Part shown: positions 20,400 through 29,355 of the stretch, piece after piece
Layout: each line of letters opens with the position of its first letter
Position numbering within the stretch: the first letter of the stretch is position 1
Assembly (NCBI GenBank): GCA_012837735.1
Contig: DUQP01000024.1
Coordinates: 1-39,292, forward strand
DNA: 39,292 nt
DNA from: Bacillota bacterium
GTDB lineage: Bacteria > Bacillota > Sulfobacillia > UBA3575 > DUQP01
Reading direction: 5' to 3'
Program-made: the position numbers and the translations under genes
Notes under the pieces: model-generated
Told to the model about the DNA's origin: nothing
Databases searched by the model: none
Seen by the model: only the letters and a program-made list of their open reading frames with translations

Positions 20400-20873
20400 G
20401 TGGCTCGCCAACGGGCAGAAAAAACCATTGCATCGAATCGCAAAGCCCGGCATGATTACGAGATCCTGGAGACATTGGAGGCCGGGATCGTCCTGCAGGG
20501 TACGGAGGTGAAGTCACTCCGGCAAGGACGCGCCAATCTGCGCGATAGTTACGCGATGATGGAAAACGGCGAGATTTTTCTGCATAAACTCCATATCGCT
20601 TCTTATGAGCAGGGGAACCGCTTCAATCATGAGCCTGATCGCGTGCGCAAGCTCCTTTTGCATCGCGGGCAAATCAATCGCTTGGGGGGCAAAGCGCGGG
20701 AAAAGGGTTTTGCCCTTGTGCCATTGCGCATTTACTTTGATCAGCATGGGCGGGCCAAAGTGGAGTTGGCCCTGGCGCGGGGCAAACGGCTTCATGACAA
20801 ACGTGATGTCATTGCGGAACGGGATGCGAAACGAAAGATGGAACGCGCCTTGAAGGAGCGAGCTCAGATATAA
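20400..20873 (+). CDS. smpB: SsrA-binding protein
   Basis: Binds tmRNA and delivers it to stalled ribosomes for trans-translation. The 157-residue protein has the expected beta-barrel segments ARHDYEILETLEAGIVLQGTEVKSLRQG, YAMMENGEIFLHKLHI, and RKLLLHRGQI, then KGFALVPLRIYF. It ends in the basic tail KRDVIAERDAKRKMERALK, which becomes a helix in the mRNA channel. The start is GTG 20400, with aagggtgg upstream. It is followed 65 bases later by ssrA. A TTGACA (20315-20320) and a TACAAT (20351-20356) lie upstream but are 30 bases apart, so a promoter is likely but its exact elements are unclear. Confidence 0.97.
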   Translation: MARQRAEKTIASNRKARHDYEILETLEAGIVLQGTEVKSLRQGRANLRDSYAMMENGEIFLHKLHIASYEQGNRFNHEPDRVRKLLLHRGQINRLGGKAREKGFALVPLRIYFDQHGRAKVELALARGKRLHDKRDVIAERDAKRKMERALKERAQI

Positions 20874-20877
20874 TGAT

Positions 20878-20906
20878 TTTACGTCAGGCTTTTTTTCGTG
20901 TATAAT
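20878..20906 (+). promoter_or_regulatory. promoter candidate for ssrA
   Basis: Perfect -10 TATAAT (20901-20906) with a weak -35 TTTACG (20878-20883) at 17 bases. It begins right after the smpB stop and lies 33 bases before mature tmRNA, leaving a short 5' leader for RNase P to remove. Confidence 0.55.
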
Positions 20907-20938
20907 ATAGTCAACAAAGCACTTTGATAGTTTTATAT

Positions 20939-21290
20939 GGGGGCGAGTCAGGATCGATGGCAGTAGTGGGGGTTAGGGTAGCGGGCCGAGCACCAGTGTC
21001 TCGAAAATCCGCTGGAACCTTCTCTTTTAAGTGCCAACGAGAATTACGCACTGGCTGCATAAGGTGGCCACGTCCCATTAACCCCTTCCTGTGGGGTTGA
21101 TGAAGGGCGTCATAAAAACAGGATACCTATCCGTAACGCCCATAGCGTGATAGGGAAATAAATGGGCTGGCGCCGTACAGTTCCTGGCCTTTGCGGAACG
21201 TGCGGGGCGAGACTTGAGCAAAGGATACGCTCGTAGAAGCCCTTTCTTACGCACTGTCAGACCCGGGTGCAAATCCCGGCGCCTCCACCA
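20939..21290 (+). ncRNA. ssrA: transfer-messenger RNA (tmRNA)
   Basis: Tags proteins from stalled ribosomes for degradation by ClpXP and rescues the ribosome. Both ends form the tRNA-Ala-like part: GGGGGCG (20939-20945) pairs with CGCCTCC before ACCA, including the third-position G-U pair that alanyl-tRNA synthetase reads. The T-arm is GACCCGGGTGCAAATCCCGG. The tag frame runs from the resume codon GCC at 21033 to TAA at 21062 and encodes ANENYALAA, a normal Bacillota tag. It is 352 bases, one-piece and ends in encoded CCA. Pseudoknot regions occupy about 20990-21020 and 21065-21235. The partner smpB is upstream. Confidence 0.97.
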
Positions 21291-21333
21291 AAACCAAGTC
21301 CTATTTATGCCTGACGCTTATGATCTTGGGAGA

Positions 21334-21361
21334 AATCCGGGTGCCACACCCGGATTTTTTT
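21334..21361 (+). terminator. rho-independent terminator of ssrA
   Basis: Perfect ten-pair stem aatccgggtg/cacccggatt with a three-base loop, followed by a T run, 44 bases after the tmRNA end. Confidence 0.93.
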
Positions 21362-21496
21362 ATGCCGACGTGCAATAAATCTTGTGGCACAAAGGGAGGA
21401 ATTTATTTACATAACGCCATAATTTGCAGGAACTTGTAATTTGAAGTCGAACTCCCATTTGTTGATTGAGACTTTGTAAAGGAGGGGGAGGCTGAC

Positions 21497-23413
21497 ATGA
21501 GATTACGGGTGGGCCTCCTGGGCGTTTTTTCTTTGCTGTGTTTTTTGCTATTGTTTCCTGGCGTGGCGGGCGCCGATCACGTTTCTTTGGAAATAAACCG
21601 GGCCCAAGTGGAATCGGATGTATCGCCACTTTTGGTTGATGGTCGTACCCTGGTGCCCGTGCGGGTGGTTTCGGAAAACCTGGGTGCCCGCGTTTCATGG
21701 GATGGCGAAGGCCACGTGACGATCCTCGATAATGAGAATGAAATCGTTTTGACGGTCGGAAGCAGAGAAGTGCTTTTGAACGGAGAGAGTATTTCTTTAG
21801 ATGTATCAGCCCGGATTATTTCCGGGCGAACCCTGGTGCCGTTGCGGTTTGTTTCCGAAATTTTTGGGGCCCAGGTGGCGTGGGATGGTGCATCCCGGAC
21901 TGTGCGGGTGGAAAGTTACTCCCTGGTGGACATGCACTGGGAAGAGAGAGAGGGCAAAAGCGTATTGGTGCTGGACGTGACCGGTCAGGTCGGTTGTGCT
22001 GATGAGTTGGTTCCTGGCAATGGTGATGATCCAACTCGTTTAGTGTTGCATTTGCAACCGGCACGGTTGGATATCCCCTTTGACATTCTGCCAACGAGTT
22101 TCGGCACTGTGCGAACCTTCATGGAAAGCAAAAGCCCGAACCGGGCCTGTGTGGCAGTGGAACTGCCGGATACGGTGCAGTATAATGTGGTGCGTGGTCA
22201 TCAACAGATCCGGGTGGAGTTTAAACACCAGGTAACCGATATCACGTACCAAGGTGGGAAAGGCAAGGTGGAGCTGATTAAGATCCACACGAGTGGACCG
22301 GTGTCTTGCCAATCCTTCACATTGTCGAATCCGGATCGCATCGTGATAGACATTGAAAATGTCTTTGCAGGAGCAAAAATGCCGACCAAAATTGACATTG
22401 GCAGCTCCCGACTGGTGTCCGTCAGGGCCAGCCAGTTTTCTGTTGATCCAGCCACAGTGCGAGTTGTGCTGGACATGGAACAGGCGGTGGGTTACCAGGT
22501 TAGCCAGACTGACGATGGGCTACTGGTCTATTTCGCTGCCCAGGTAGAAGAAGTAAAGGTGGAAGATTGGCGTGGTGTGCCGCGCATCCGTTTTGATACC
22601 ACATTGCCTGTGACAGCGAGCGTGGATTGCCTTGAGGATCCATTACGTTTGGTGATGCGGATTCCTGGCGCTTCATCGTTGGTGAAAAATGATTCCATGC
22701 GCATCCGTAGTGGGCCGGTATCACGTGTGGAAGTGGCGGAAATTGCCGGTGAGCGAGACGGTTTTCAGGGTGTGGAGGTTACTGCCTACCTGAGGAATTT
22801 TGTCGGGTACAGGATGGTGCCCTTTGAGCAGGAGGGAGCCTTGCTGGTGGAGCTGGTCGAATCCCCTGTGGCCGGGCTGCTAATCGCCATCGATGCCGGT
22901 CACGGTGGTGAAGATCCTGGGGCGATCAGTGTTTCTGGCCATTACGAAAAATACATCACTATTGATATTGCGGAGCAGCTACGGGATTTATTGGAGCATT
23001 CCGGCGCAGAGGTGTTTATGATCAGAGAAGGGGATCGCACTGTGGATTTGTTGGACCGCCCTGCCTTGGCAAATGCCGCTGGGGCCGACCTTTATGTTTC
23101 GGTGCATGCGAACTCATTTAACAGCAGTTCGAAAGCGGGTACCGAGACATATTACTTCCCGGAGAAAAGCGAGGGGAAACGGTTGGCAACTGCCATCCAC
23201 CGGTCCCTGGTGAGCGAATTGGGTCTGCCGGACCGGGGTGTACGCTATGCCAACTTTGCCGTGTTGCGAGAAACGACGATGCCGGCGGCTTTGGCGGAAG
23301 TTGCTTTTCTGAGCAACCCGCAGGAAGAACGGCTGTTGCTCGATCCCGGATTCCGCCGCCGGGTAGCTGAGGCTTTGTGGAAGGGGATCATCGCCTATTG
23401 TGAAGGAAAATGA
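21497..23413 (+). CDS. secreted N-acetylmuramoyl-L-alanine amidase with copper-amine-oxidase-like and AMIN domains
   Basis: Zinc enzyme that cuts the bond between muramic acid and the stem peptide of peptidoglycan; exported. A signal peptide (RLRVGLLGVFSLLCFLLLFPGVAGA) covers residues 1-26. Residues about 30-138 contain the copper amine oxidase N-like repeat, seen twice as VDGRTLVPVR...LGARVSWDG and ISGRTLVPLRFVSE. Residues about 140-450 contain AMIN-type beta-sandwich repeats that probably bind the wall. The Amidase_3 domain starts at about 458: AIDAGHGGEDPGA with H469, then a glutamate near 484 (GHYEKY), H537 (SVHANSF) and catalytic E601 (LAEVAFLSN). ATG 21497 follows aaaggagg. It is a stand-alone unit between two terminators. 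Confidence 0.92.
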   Translation: MRLRVGLLGVFSLLCFLLLFPGVAGADHVSLEINRAQVESDVSPLLVDGRTLVPVRVVSENLGARVSWDGEGHVTILDNENEIVLTVGSREVLLNGESISLDVSARIISGRTLVPLRFVSEIFGAQVAWDGASRTVRVESYSLVDMHWEEREGKSVLVLDVTGQVGCADELVPGNGDDPTRLVLHLQPARLDIPFDILPTSFGTVRTFMESKSPNRACVAVELPDTVQYNVVRGHQQIRVEFKHQVTDITYQGGKGKVELIKIHTSGPVSCQSFTLSNPDRIVIDIENVFAGAKMPTKIDIGSSRLVSVRASQFSVDPATVRVVLDMEQAVGYQVSQTDDGLLVYFAAQVEEVKVEDWRGVPRIRFDTTLPVTASVDCLEDPLRLVMRIPGASSLVKNDSMRIRSGPVSRVEVAEIAGERDGFQGVEVTAYLRNFVGYRMVPFEQEGALLVELVESPVAGLLIAIDAGHGGEDPGAISVSGHYEKYITIDIAEQLRDLLEHSGAEVFMIREGDRTVDLLDRPALANAAGADLYVSVHANSFNSSSKAGTETYYFPEKSEGKRLATAIHRSLVSELGLPDRGVRYANFAVLRETTMPAALAEVAFLSNPQEERLLLDPGFRRRVAEALWKGIIAYCEGK

Positions 23414-23426
23414 AATGCAGCGGTGG

Positions 23427-23457
23427 CATGGACTTCCTCGGGGGTCCATGTTTTTTT
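23427..23457 (+). terminator. rho-independent terminator of the amidase gene
   Basis: Stem catggac/gtccatg with a loop ttcctcgggg-like, followed by seven T. It starts 13 bases after the stop. Confidence 0.85.
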
Positions 23458-23523
23458 ATTTTGTGGGCAATTTACAGTTGTCAAGGCGAGTTTGGGAAGA
23501 TAGAATTAGGCGAGATAAAAGGC

Positions 23524-23529
23524 TATAAT
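23524..23529 (+). promoter_or_regulatory. -10 promoter element candidate
   Basis: TATAAT stands 32 bases before the GTG start at 23556. No clear -35 is seen 16-18 bases upstream, so confidence is limited. Confidence 0.35.
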
Positions 23530-23555
23530 GGTTACACATGAAAGGGGCGGCGCCT

Positions 23556-24086
23556 GTGGACTGGGAAATCGTATTCGGATACTTGTTCATCTTTGGTTCG
23601 CGTGTTTTCGACGTTAGTCTCGGTACCGTGCGCACGCTGATGTTGGTCAGAGGGCGGAGAGTGGTTGCGGCTCTGCTCGGGTTCGTGGAGGTGCTCATTT
23701 ATATTATTGCTCTGCGCTTAGTGGTGAACTCTTTGAGCAACCCCATTGCTCTGGTGGTCTATGCCATGGGTTTTTCGACCGGGAATTTTATGGGCGGATT
23801 CGTAGAGGAAAAGTTGGCTTTCGGGCAGCTCACCGTTCAGGTCATACCCCATGCGGCTGATGGGGAGCGACTGGCGGAAAGCCTGCGTGATAAGGGTTAT
23901 GGGGTGACCGTTCTCACCGGCGAGGGCCGGGAGGGGCAACGCCATATATTGTTAATCTCAATTCCCCGGCGGGCGTTAGCGGCTGTCATGGCAGTGATTG
24001 ATGCGCAAGATGCCGAGGCCTTTGTCACGGTGCTGGATACAAAGCGCACGCGCGGTGGAGTTTTCCCGATGCGCAAGGGTAAATAG
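23556..24086 (+). CDS. UPF0316 / DUF2179-like membrane protein
   Basis: A 176-residue protein. The first half has three hydrophobic segments (about 5-25, 35-55 and 60-85) that contain the family pattern RVFDVSLGTVRTLMLVRGRR and FVEVLIYIIALRLV. The second half is a soluble DUF2179-like domain (about 95-165). This matches the UPF0316 (YebE-type) family; its role is unknown, though related DUF2179 domains occur in YitT proteins. GTG 23556 is taken as the start because aaagggg (23541-23547) is eight bases upstream; ATG 23538 lies too near the TATAAT and has no ribosome site. It lies 41 bases before murI. Confidence 0.83.
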   Translation: MDWEIVFGYLFIFGSRVFDVSLGTVRTLMLVRGRRVVAALLGFVEVLIYIIALRLVVNSLSNPIALVVYAMGFSTGNFMGGFVEEKLAFGQLTVQVIPHAADGERLAESLRDKGYGVTVLTGEGREGQRHILLISIPRRALAAVMAVIDAQDAEAFVTVLDTKRTRGGVFPMRKGK

Positions 24087-24127
24087 CAGGGTATACGCGG
24101 AATACGGTCATGAGGTGAGGTGAACGC

Positions 24128-24946
24128 ATGGCGGTACTTGGGGTTTTCGACTCCGGTTTGGGCGGACTGACGGTAGTTCGGGAGATCGCGCGCTGCCTGC
24201 CACAGGAGCAAGTGTTGTATTTCGGGGATACGGCGCGCTGTCCCTACGGAGCGCGTTCGCCGGAGGAAGTGCGGGACTTCGCCCTGCAGCTGGTGGAATT
24301 TCTTAGCCGGCGCGGTGCGGAACTGGTCATCATGGCGTGTAATACCTCGACGGCCATGGCACTTCAGACTGCACGCGGGCGCTGCCCAATACCCATTTTG
24401 GGAGTGATTGCCCCCGGGGTGGAGGCTGCCTTGGAAAAGACGCGTAACGGCCGACTGGCCGTGATCGCCACGGAAGCAACTGTTCGGAGCGGTGGTTATC
24501 GCCGCGCAGTACAGAAGCTATCACCTCAGGCCAGTGTCATGGAACAAGCTTGCCCGCGGTTTGTACCGCTGGTGGAAAACGGGATCACGAGCGGACCGGA
24601 AGCGGAGAGAGTGGCCGCCGCTTATTTGCAGGCGATTAACGATTCGGAGAGCGATACCCTGATTTTGGGTTGTACGCATTATCCGCTCCTGGAGGGCGTG
24701 ATCGGCCATCACTTGCGGCCAGGGATCAAGTTGGTGGACCCGTCTCAACGGGTAGTACAAATGGTGCGGGACATGCTTAGCCGGGGTCAGGTGGCAGATG
24801 ATAGGATGCCCTCTTATGATGGTTATCAATTTTTCACGAGCGGAGATCCGGCTTCTTTCCGCAGTTTTGCCAAGACTGTGTGCGGCGTTGATGCCCGGGA
24901 CGTGATGGCCGTTTCTCTGGCAGAATTGGAGGATTTGCGGGCGTGA
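24128..24946 (+). CDS. murI: glutamate racemase
   Basis: Converts L-glutamate to D-glutamate for the peptidoglycan stem peptide; cytosolic. In this 272-residue enzyme the two catalytic cysteines lie in MACNTSTA and GCTHYPLL, and the N-terminal GVFDSGLGGLTV binds substrate. ATG 24128 has gaggtgagg upstream. The stop TGA overlaps the ATG of glmL (TGATG), so the two are translationally coupled. Confidence 0.97.
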   Translation: MAVLGVFDSGLGGLTVVREIARCLPQEQVLYFGDTARCPYGARSPEEVRDFALQLVEFLSRRGAELVIMACNTSTAMALQTARGRCPIPILGVIAPGVEAALEKTRNGRLAVIATEATVRSGGYRRAVQKLSPQASVMEQACPRFVPLVENGITSGPEAERVAAAYLQAINDSESDTLILGCTHYPLLEGVIGHHLRPGIKLVDPSQRVVQMVRDMLSRGQVADDRMPSYDGYQFFTSGDPASFRSFAKTVCGVDARDVMAVSLAELEDLRA

Positions 24947-26343
24947 TGAGAGACCTGGTGACCCTGATAGACATCGGCAGCACTTTCACTAAAGTGTTGG
25001 TGGTCGATGTGCGGCAGGCGGTCTGCCTAGGTCGTTGTCAGGTTCCCACTACTGTTCGGCAAGGCGTTCAGGAGGGCGTGGCCCACGCTTGCCGGAGTTT
25101 GTTCGCGCGGTTAGGGCTGAACCCATGTCAAATGCCGTTCCTGGCATGCAGCAGTGCCGCTGGTGGCTTGCGCATGGTGGCTGTGGGGTTGGTGCCGGAC
25201 CTGACGGCGGAGGCCGCGAAACAGGCTGCTTTAGGGGCCGGTGCCAGGGTAGTGGGAACATTGTCATACCTCTTGGACGATGTGAGCATTGCTCAGATTA
25301 TCTCCTGGCAACCGGACCTGTTACTGTTGGCCGGGGGCACGGACGGCGGGAATGAACGGGTTTTGTTGGCCAATGCCCGCCGCCTGGCGGGAGCCAAACT
25401 TGCATGCCCGGTGATTGTGGCCGGCAACAGAGTGGTTGCTCGGCAAGCCGGTGTGATTTTGCGCCAGGCTGGTATCGAGGTCACGGTAACTGAGAATGTG
25501 ATGCCCTCGTTGGGATGCTTGAACGTAGAACCGGCCCGCAAAGCGGTGCGCGACATCTTTTCCGCCCGTATCGTAGTCGCCAAGGGGATGGCGGAATTGC
25601 AAAATGATTTGGCGGCTCCCATTATACCCACTCCGGCGGCTGTTTTGCAGGCGGTGACGCTCCTGGCGGAACGGAGCCAGGCTGGTGTGCTGGCGATCGA
25701 TGTAGGCGGCGCCACTACCGATGTGCATTCTGTTGCTGAGGAACATCCCACCGCCAGTGGGGTGATCAGGAGGGGATTGCCAGAACCGTTTCGCAAGCGG
25801 AATGTAGAAGGTGACCTGGGAGTGCGTAGCAGTGCCGGTGGTGTGTTGTCAGCTATGGGCGGCGAGGCTTTGGCAAAGCTGGCCCACACATTGGCACCGG
25901 AATGGCCATTAACCGATTTCCCGCCCAGAGTTGCGCAGCGGGAGAACGATCCCGCTTTTCTCAGGACGGATTGCCCGGAATTGCTGTGCGATGCCGCTCT
26001 GGCGGCTGCCGCAGCCACTACTGCTCTCCGGCGCCATGTCGGGCGTCGCTACGTCCACCCCACCCCGGCCGGAGGGCGAATGGTGCAAACGGGTAAAGAC
26101 CTCACGGGAGTATCGCTGGTCATCGGTACGGGGGGAGTGCTGGCCCATAGCCTATTGGGCCCAGCGATCCTGCGCAGCGCGTGTCACTGCCATGACGAGT
26201 CTGTTTTGGCACCACGTAACGCGGAATTACGGTTAGACAAGGGGTATTTGCTGGCAGCGGCCGGGTTACTGGCCTCACTAAATGAGGAAGCGGCGTTCAA
26301 TCTGTTGGTAAATGGCCTAGTAGGGAAAAAAAGCGAAGGGTGA
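24946..26343 (+). CDS. glmL: GlmL/MutL-family ASKHA ATPase (glutamate mutase-associated type)
   Basis: A 465-residue protein of the GlmL (MutL) family, named for genes beside coenzyme-B12-dependent glutamate mutase, where a chaperone or reactivation role has been proposed. It has the ASKHA ATPase motifs: phosphate-1 [11 protein letters not shown] (residues 6-16), phosphate-2 [12 protein letters not shown] (about 249-260) and the adenosine-like [10 protein letters not shown] (about 390-400). [16 protein letters not shown] and LAGGTDGGN are also typical. No mutase subunit (glmE or glmS) is in the window, so its usual partner is absent. It is coupled to murI upstream and rph downstream. A GTG at 24943 could be used, giving one extra residue. 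Confidence 0.85.
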   Translation: MRDLVTLIDIGSTFTKVLVVDVRQAVCLGRCQVPTTVRQGVQEGVAHACRSLFARLGLNPCQMPFLACSSAAGGLRMVAVGLVPDLTAEAAKQAALGAGARVVGTLSYLLDDVSIAQIISWQPDLLLLAGGTDGGNERVLLANARRLAGAKLACPVIVAGNRVVARQAGVILRQAGIEVTVTENVMPSLGCLNVEPARKAVRDIFSARIVVAKGMAELQNDLAAPIIPTPAAVLQAVTLLAERSQAGVLAIDVGGATTDVHSVAEEHPTASGVIRRGLPEPFRKRNVEGDLGVRSSAGGVLSAMGGEALAKLAHTLAPEWPLTDFPPRVAQRENDPAFLRTDCPELLCDAALAAAAATTALRRHVGRRYVHPTPAGGRMVQTGKDLTGVSLVIGTGGVLAHSLLGPAILRSACHCHDESVLAPRNAELRLDKGYLLAAAGLLASLNEEAAFNLLVNGLVGKKSEG

Positions 26344-26348
26344 TGTTG

Positions 26349-27092
26349 ATGCCACGTCCAGACGGAAGAAGGCCGGATGAGTTGCGGCCGGTGGAGATCC
26401 GGCGTCATGTCAACAAATGGGCAGAGGGTTCTGTCTTAATCAAAACCGGCGATACGCATGTGCTTTGTACGGCTAGTGTTGAAGAAAAAGTGCCGCCGTT
26501 TTTGAAAGGATCGGGACAGGGTTGGGTAACTGCTGAATACGGTATGCTGCCCAGAGCCACGAAGAGCCGCAACATTCGCGAAGCCGCTAAAGGGCGGCTG
26601 GACGGCCGCACATTGGAAATCCAGCGCTTGATTGGTCGCTCATTGCGCTCAGTGGTTAATCTGCCGGCTTTGGGCGAACGGACAGTGTGGTTTGACTGTG
26701 ATGTCCTGCAAGCCGACGGGGGCACCAGGACAGCAGCTATCACCGGTTCATTTGTGGCTTTGGCTGATGCCCTGTATTATTTAAAAAAGCAAGGTTTGCT
26801 AATCAAGAGTCCACTGCAGGATTGGGTGGCAGCCACCAGTGTCGGGGTGGTGGAAGGGGAACCGTTGCTGGATCTGTCCTTCGCTGAGGACAGTCAGGCA
26901 AAAGTGGATATGAATGCGGTCATCAGCGGCAGTGGCAGATTGGTGGAAATCCAGGGGACAGGAGAACAAGAACCGTTTTCTGTCGCTGAAATGAGCTCTT
27001 TATTAGCATTGGCCCAAAAGGGTGTGCAGGACTTGATTGCGCTCCAGCGGGCAGCCTTAAGCGATATCGCCGATTGGGTGGTGTCCGGGTAG
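26349..27092 (+). CDS. rph: ribonuclease PH
   Basis: Phosphate-dependent 3'-to-5' exonuclease that trims tRNA 3' ends; hexameric, cytosolic. The 247-residue protein shows [11 protein letters not shown] at the start, [18 protein letters not shown], the substrate segment [10 protein letters not shown]...R, the phosphate-binding [18 protein letters not shown], and the C-terminal [12 protein letters not shown]. Several in-frame starts overlap the glmL stop; ATG 26349 fits the aaggg site (26336-26340) best. Its stop TAG overlaps the next GTG (TAGTG). Confidence 0.96.
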   Translation: MPRPDGRRPDELRPVEIRRHVNKWAEGSVLIKTGDTHVLCTASVEEKVPPFLKGSGQGWVTAEYGMLPRATKSRNIREAAKGRLDGRTLEIQRLIGRSLRSVVNLPALGERTVWFDCDVLQADGGTRTAAITGSFVALADALYYLKKQGLLIKSPLQDWVAATSVGVVEGEPLLDLSFAEDSQAKVDMNAVISGSGRLVEIQGTGEQEPFSVAEMSSLLALAQKGVQDLIALQRAALSDIADWVVSG

Positions 27093-28231
27093 TGGAAAAT
27101 GTGTTGGTGTTGGCCACGAGCAACCCAGGTAAAGTGGCCGAGATAAAGGAACTGTTGAAGGATTTGCCGGTTAGAGTGCGGCCCTTTCGAGAGCTGGTTG
27201 GGGGTCTGGGGGATGATTTATTGGAACCAGGCAGCACCTTTGCCGAAAATGCGCTTGCCAAGGCTGCTTTAGCGGCGCGCCGGACAGGCTGTCTGGCGCT
27301 TGCTGATGACTCAGGTTTAGTAGTGACAGCATTGCATGGCCGCCCCGGCATTCATTCTGCCCGGTTTGCCGGACCGGACGCCCAAGATGCCGACAATGTG
27401 CGGTTGCTGCTGGAGGAAATGCGCGGGTTGTCAGAGCGTTCCGCCTATTTTCATTGCCACTTGGCATTAGCTGATCCGAGCGGGGTTGTGTGGCTGGCGC
27501 AAGGGCAGGTCTATGGGGAAATATTAACGGCACCACGCGGGAAAGGCGGGTTTGGCTACGACCCGGTGTTCTTTTATCCTCCGGCCGGATTGAGTTTTGC
27601 CGAAATGGATCGCGCGGCAAAAAGTGCCGTCAGTCATCGGGGAGTAGCGTTACAGGAATTGCGGAAATTGGTGGGAGAGGCTCTCCGGGCCGGTTGGAGG
27701 CTTCCGGCTGCGCAGCTTCATGCCCGGCCGAAAAGCGCAAGTAACGAAAGTTGGCGGGTGGGTGTGCTTAGTGATACGCACCGGGATAATGCCGCTTTGC
27801 AAGCTGCCATGCATGGCCTGGGTGAAACGGATCTTGTCCTGCATGCAGGTGATTACTGGGAAGATGTGCAGGGTTTAACGGCCTTTGGGGTGAACCGGGT
27901 AGTGGCAGTGATTGGCAACTGCGATGGTGATATTCCTGGCCTGCGGAAAGAATTGTTGCAGTTGGCAGATTGGCGAATACTGCTGGTGCATGGTCATCAA
28001 GTTGGAGTGAAAAATGGTTGGTCAGGCTTGAAACAATTGGCAAAACTCCATAACGCCCAAATAGTGGTGTTTGGTCATACACACATCCCGCTGGCTTTTC
28101 AAGAAGATGGCATTTTATTTTTAAATCCGGGCAGTCCAGCTTTGCCACGCGGTGGCTCACAACCTGGCTGTGCTGTGTTGAATATTGCTCCACATCACGC
28201 GACGGCGCGTTTAATTACACTTCATAATTGA
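27092..28231 (+). CDS. rdgB: fusion of XTP/dITP pyrophosphatase (RdgB) and YfcE-type phosphodiesterase
   Basis: A 379-residue two-domain protein. Residues 1-200 are a Ham1/RdgB non-canonical purine NTP pyrophosphatase with TSNPGKVAEI, PGSTFAENA, LADDSGLVV, GRPGIHSARFAG, GKGGFGYDPVF and the C-terminal KSAVSHRG. Residues 221-379 are an MJ0936/YfcE metallophosphodiesterase with LSDTHRD, LHAGDYW, VIGNCDG, LVHGHQVG and VFGHTHIPL, which supply the two-metal centre. A roughly 20-residue linker joins them. The first half cleans the nucleotide pool of ITP and XTP; the second hydrolyses an unknown phosphodiester. GTG 27092 overlaps the rph stop by one base; GTG 27101 is an alternative. No frameshift or stop separates the domains in this sequence. 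Confidence 0.9.
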   Translation: MENVLVLATSNPGKVAEIKELLKDLPVRVRPFRELVGGLGDDLLEPGSTFAENALAKAALAARRTGCLALADDSGLVVTALHGRPGIHSARFAGPDAQDADNVRLLLEEMRGLSERSAYFHCHLALADPSGVVWLAQGQVYGEILTAPRGKGGFGYDPVFFYPPAGLSFAEMDRAAKSAVSHRGVALQELRKLVGEALRAGWRLPAAQLHARPKSASNESWRVGVLSDTHRDNAALQAAMHGLGETDLVLHAGDYWEDVQGLTAFGVNRVVAVIGNCDGDIPGLRKELLQLADWRILLVHGHQVGVKNGWSGLKQLAKLHNAQIVVFGHTHIPLAFQEDGILFLNPGSPALPRGGSQPGCAVLNIAPHHATARLITLHN

Positions 28232-28233
28232 TT

Positions 28234-28262
28234 TTGACCGATTGCTTTTTTTGCGCTATAAT
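28234..28262 (+). promoter_or_regulatory. sigma-A promoter for the tRNA-Pro/tRNA-Gly unit
   Basis: TTGACC (28234-28239), 17-base spacer, TATAAT (28257-28262), 18 bases before the first tRNA. Confidence 0.85.
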
Positions 28263-28280
28263 TACTTGGCTAACAAAGTT

Positions 28281-28357
28281 CGGGGCGTAGCGCAGTTTGG
28301 TAGCGCGCCACGCTTGGGACGTGGAGGTCCCGGGTTCAAATCCCGGCGCTCCGACCA
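28281..28357 (+). tRNA. tRNA-Pro (TGG)
   Basis: A 77-base cloverleaf with encoded CCA. The acceptor CGGGGCG pairs with CGCTCCG (one G-U). The anticodon stem CCACG/CGTGG holds the loop CTTGGGA with anticodon TGG. The T-loop is TTCAAAT. Confidence 0.97.
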
Positions 28358-28378
28358 TTAATTTCATAAGAAATTGTT

Positions 28379-28452
28379 GCGGGTGTAGCTCAATGGTAGA
28401 GTCCGGGCCTTCCAAGCCTGAGGTGTGGGTTCGATTCCCATCACCCGCTCCA
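28379..28452 (+). tRNA. tRNA-Gly (TCC)
   Basis: A 74-base cloverleaf with encoded CCA. The acceptor GCGGGTG pairs with CACCCGC. The anticodon stem CGGGC/GCCTG holds the loop CTTCCAA with anticodon TCC. It lies 21 bases after tRNA-Pro. Confidence 0.97.
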
Positions 28453-28505
28453 TTTTTTTGTCTTTTTTAAACGAAACGCCGCATCAGCCAAGGGAGGAGT
28501 GAATA

Positions 28506-29324
28506 ATGAGGGTCACGACCCTGGTGGAAAACCGCGGGGCAGGGGAGTTGGGTGGGGAGCATGGGATCGCCTTTTGGGTGGAAGTACAGGGAGAACGACC
28601 GCTCCTTTTTGACACTGGGCAATCGGGAATCCTGGTGCAAAACGCCCAAAGATTGGGTGTGGATCTTGCCCACACCAGGGCGATCATATTCAGCCACGGT
28701 CACTATGATCATACCAATGGTTTGTCGACGGTACTGGAAAAGGCCCGTCCGGAGCGGATATATGTTCCGGTCAATTTCTTTGCCGGCCACTTCAGGGGCG
28801 AGCACAAATATATTGGTATGAACTTCACTCGCCAGGAGCTACAGGCGCGCGGCTTGCAGATCGTATCTGTCACAGATGATGTGATCGACCTCGGGTCGAA
28901 TGTGTTTATCATCACTAACATTCCCCGCAGCACAGATTATGAAGTTGTGACAGACCCATTTATGATTGAGCAAAATGGCCAGTTGGTGGCGGAAGACTTT
29001 CAAGATGAATTGGCATTGGTATTGCGGACAAAGCAGGGGGTAGTGTTGTTGGTGGGGTGTTCACACTGCGGCGTAGTGAACATTGCACGTCATGCGGCCC
29101 GGGTTTTTGGTGAAAACCGCATTTTCGCGCTGATCGGCGGTACACACCTCGTATCGGCTGACGCGGCACGGATCAATAACACCATCGCTGATTTGCGGGA
29201 CTTGGGCGTGGAGCTGCTGGCGGCATCACACTGCACGGGCGAAAAAGCAGAACGACAAATGCGGGCAGCGTTTAAGGAAAAATTCTGCCCCAATGTCAGT
29301 GGGACGACTTTTTCGTTTCCGTGA
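28506..29324 (+). CDS. MBL-fold metallo-hydrolase (MJ0301-like)
   Basis: A 272-residue metallo-beta-lactamase-fold protein. The metal motif is FSHGHYDHTNGL (HxHxDH, near residues 60-68). A late histidine in SHCTGEK and the GCSHCGVVNI segment are typical of the group often annotated as dihydropteroate-type (methyl-ribofuranosylaminobenzene phosphate synthase-related) hydrolases. The archaeal pathway role is not expected here, and the substrate is unknown. ATG 28506 follows gggagga. It lies between two tRNA groups and could be read from the tRNA-Pro promoter, since no terminator hairpin separates them. Confidence 0.83.
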   Translation: MRVTTLVENRGAGELGGEHGIAFWVEVQGERPLLFDTGQSGILVQNAQRLGVDLAHTRAIIFSHGHYDHTNGLSTVLEKARPERIYVPVNFFAGHFRGEHKYIGMNFTRQELQARGLQIVSVTDDVIDLGSNVFIITNIPRSTDYEVVTDPFMIEQNGQLVAEDFQDELALVLRTKQGVVLLVGCSHCGVVNIARHAARVFGENRIFALIGGTHLVSADAARINNTIADLRDLGVELLAASHCTGEKAERQMRAAFKEKFCPNVSGTTFSFP

Positions 29325-29355
29325 AGGTTTCGTCATTGGGCATTCCTGATGCCGC

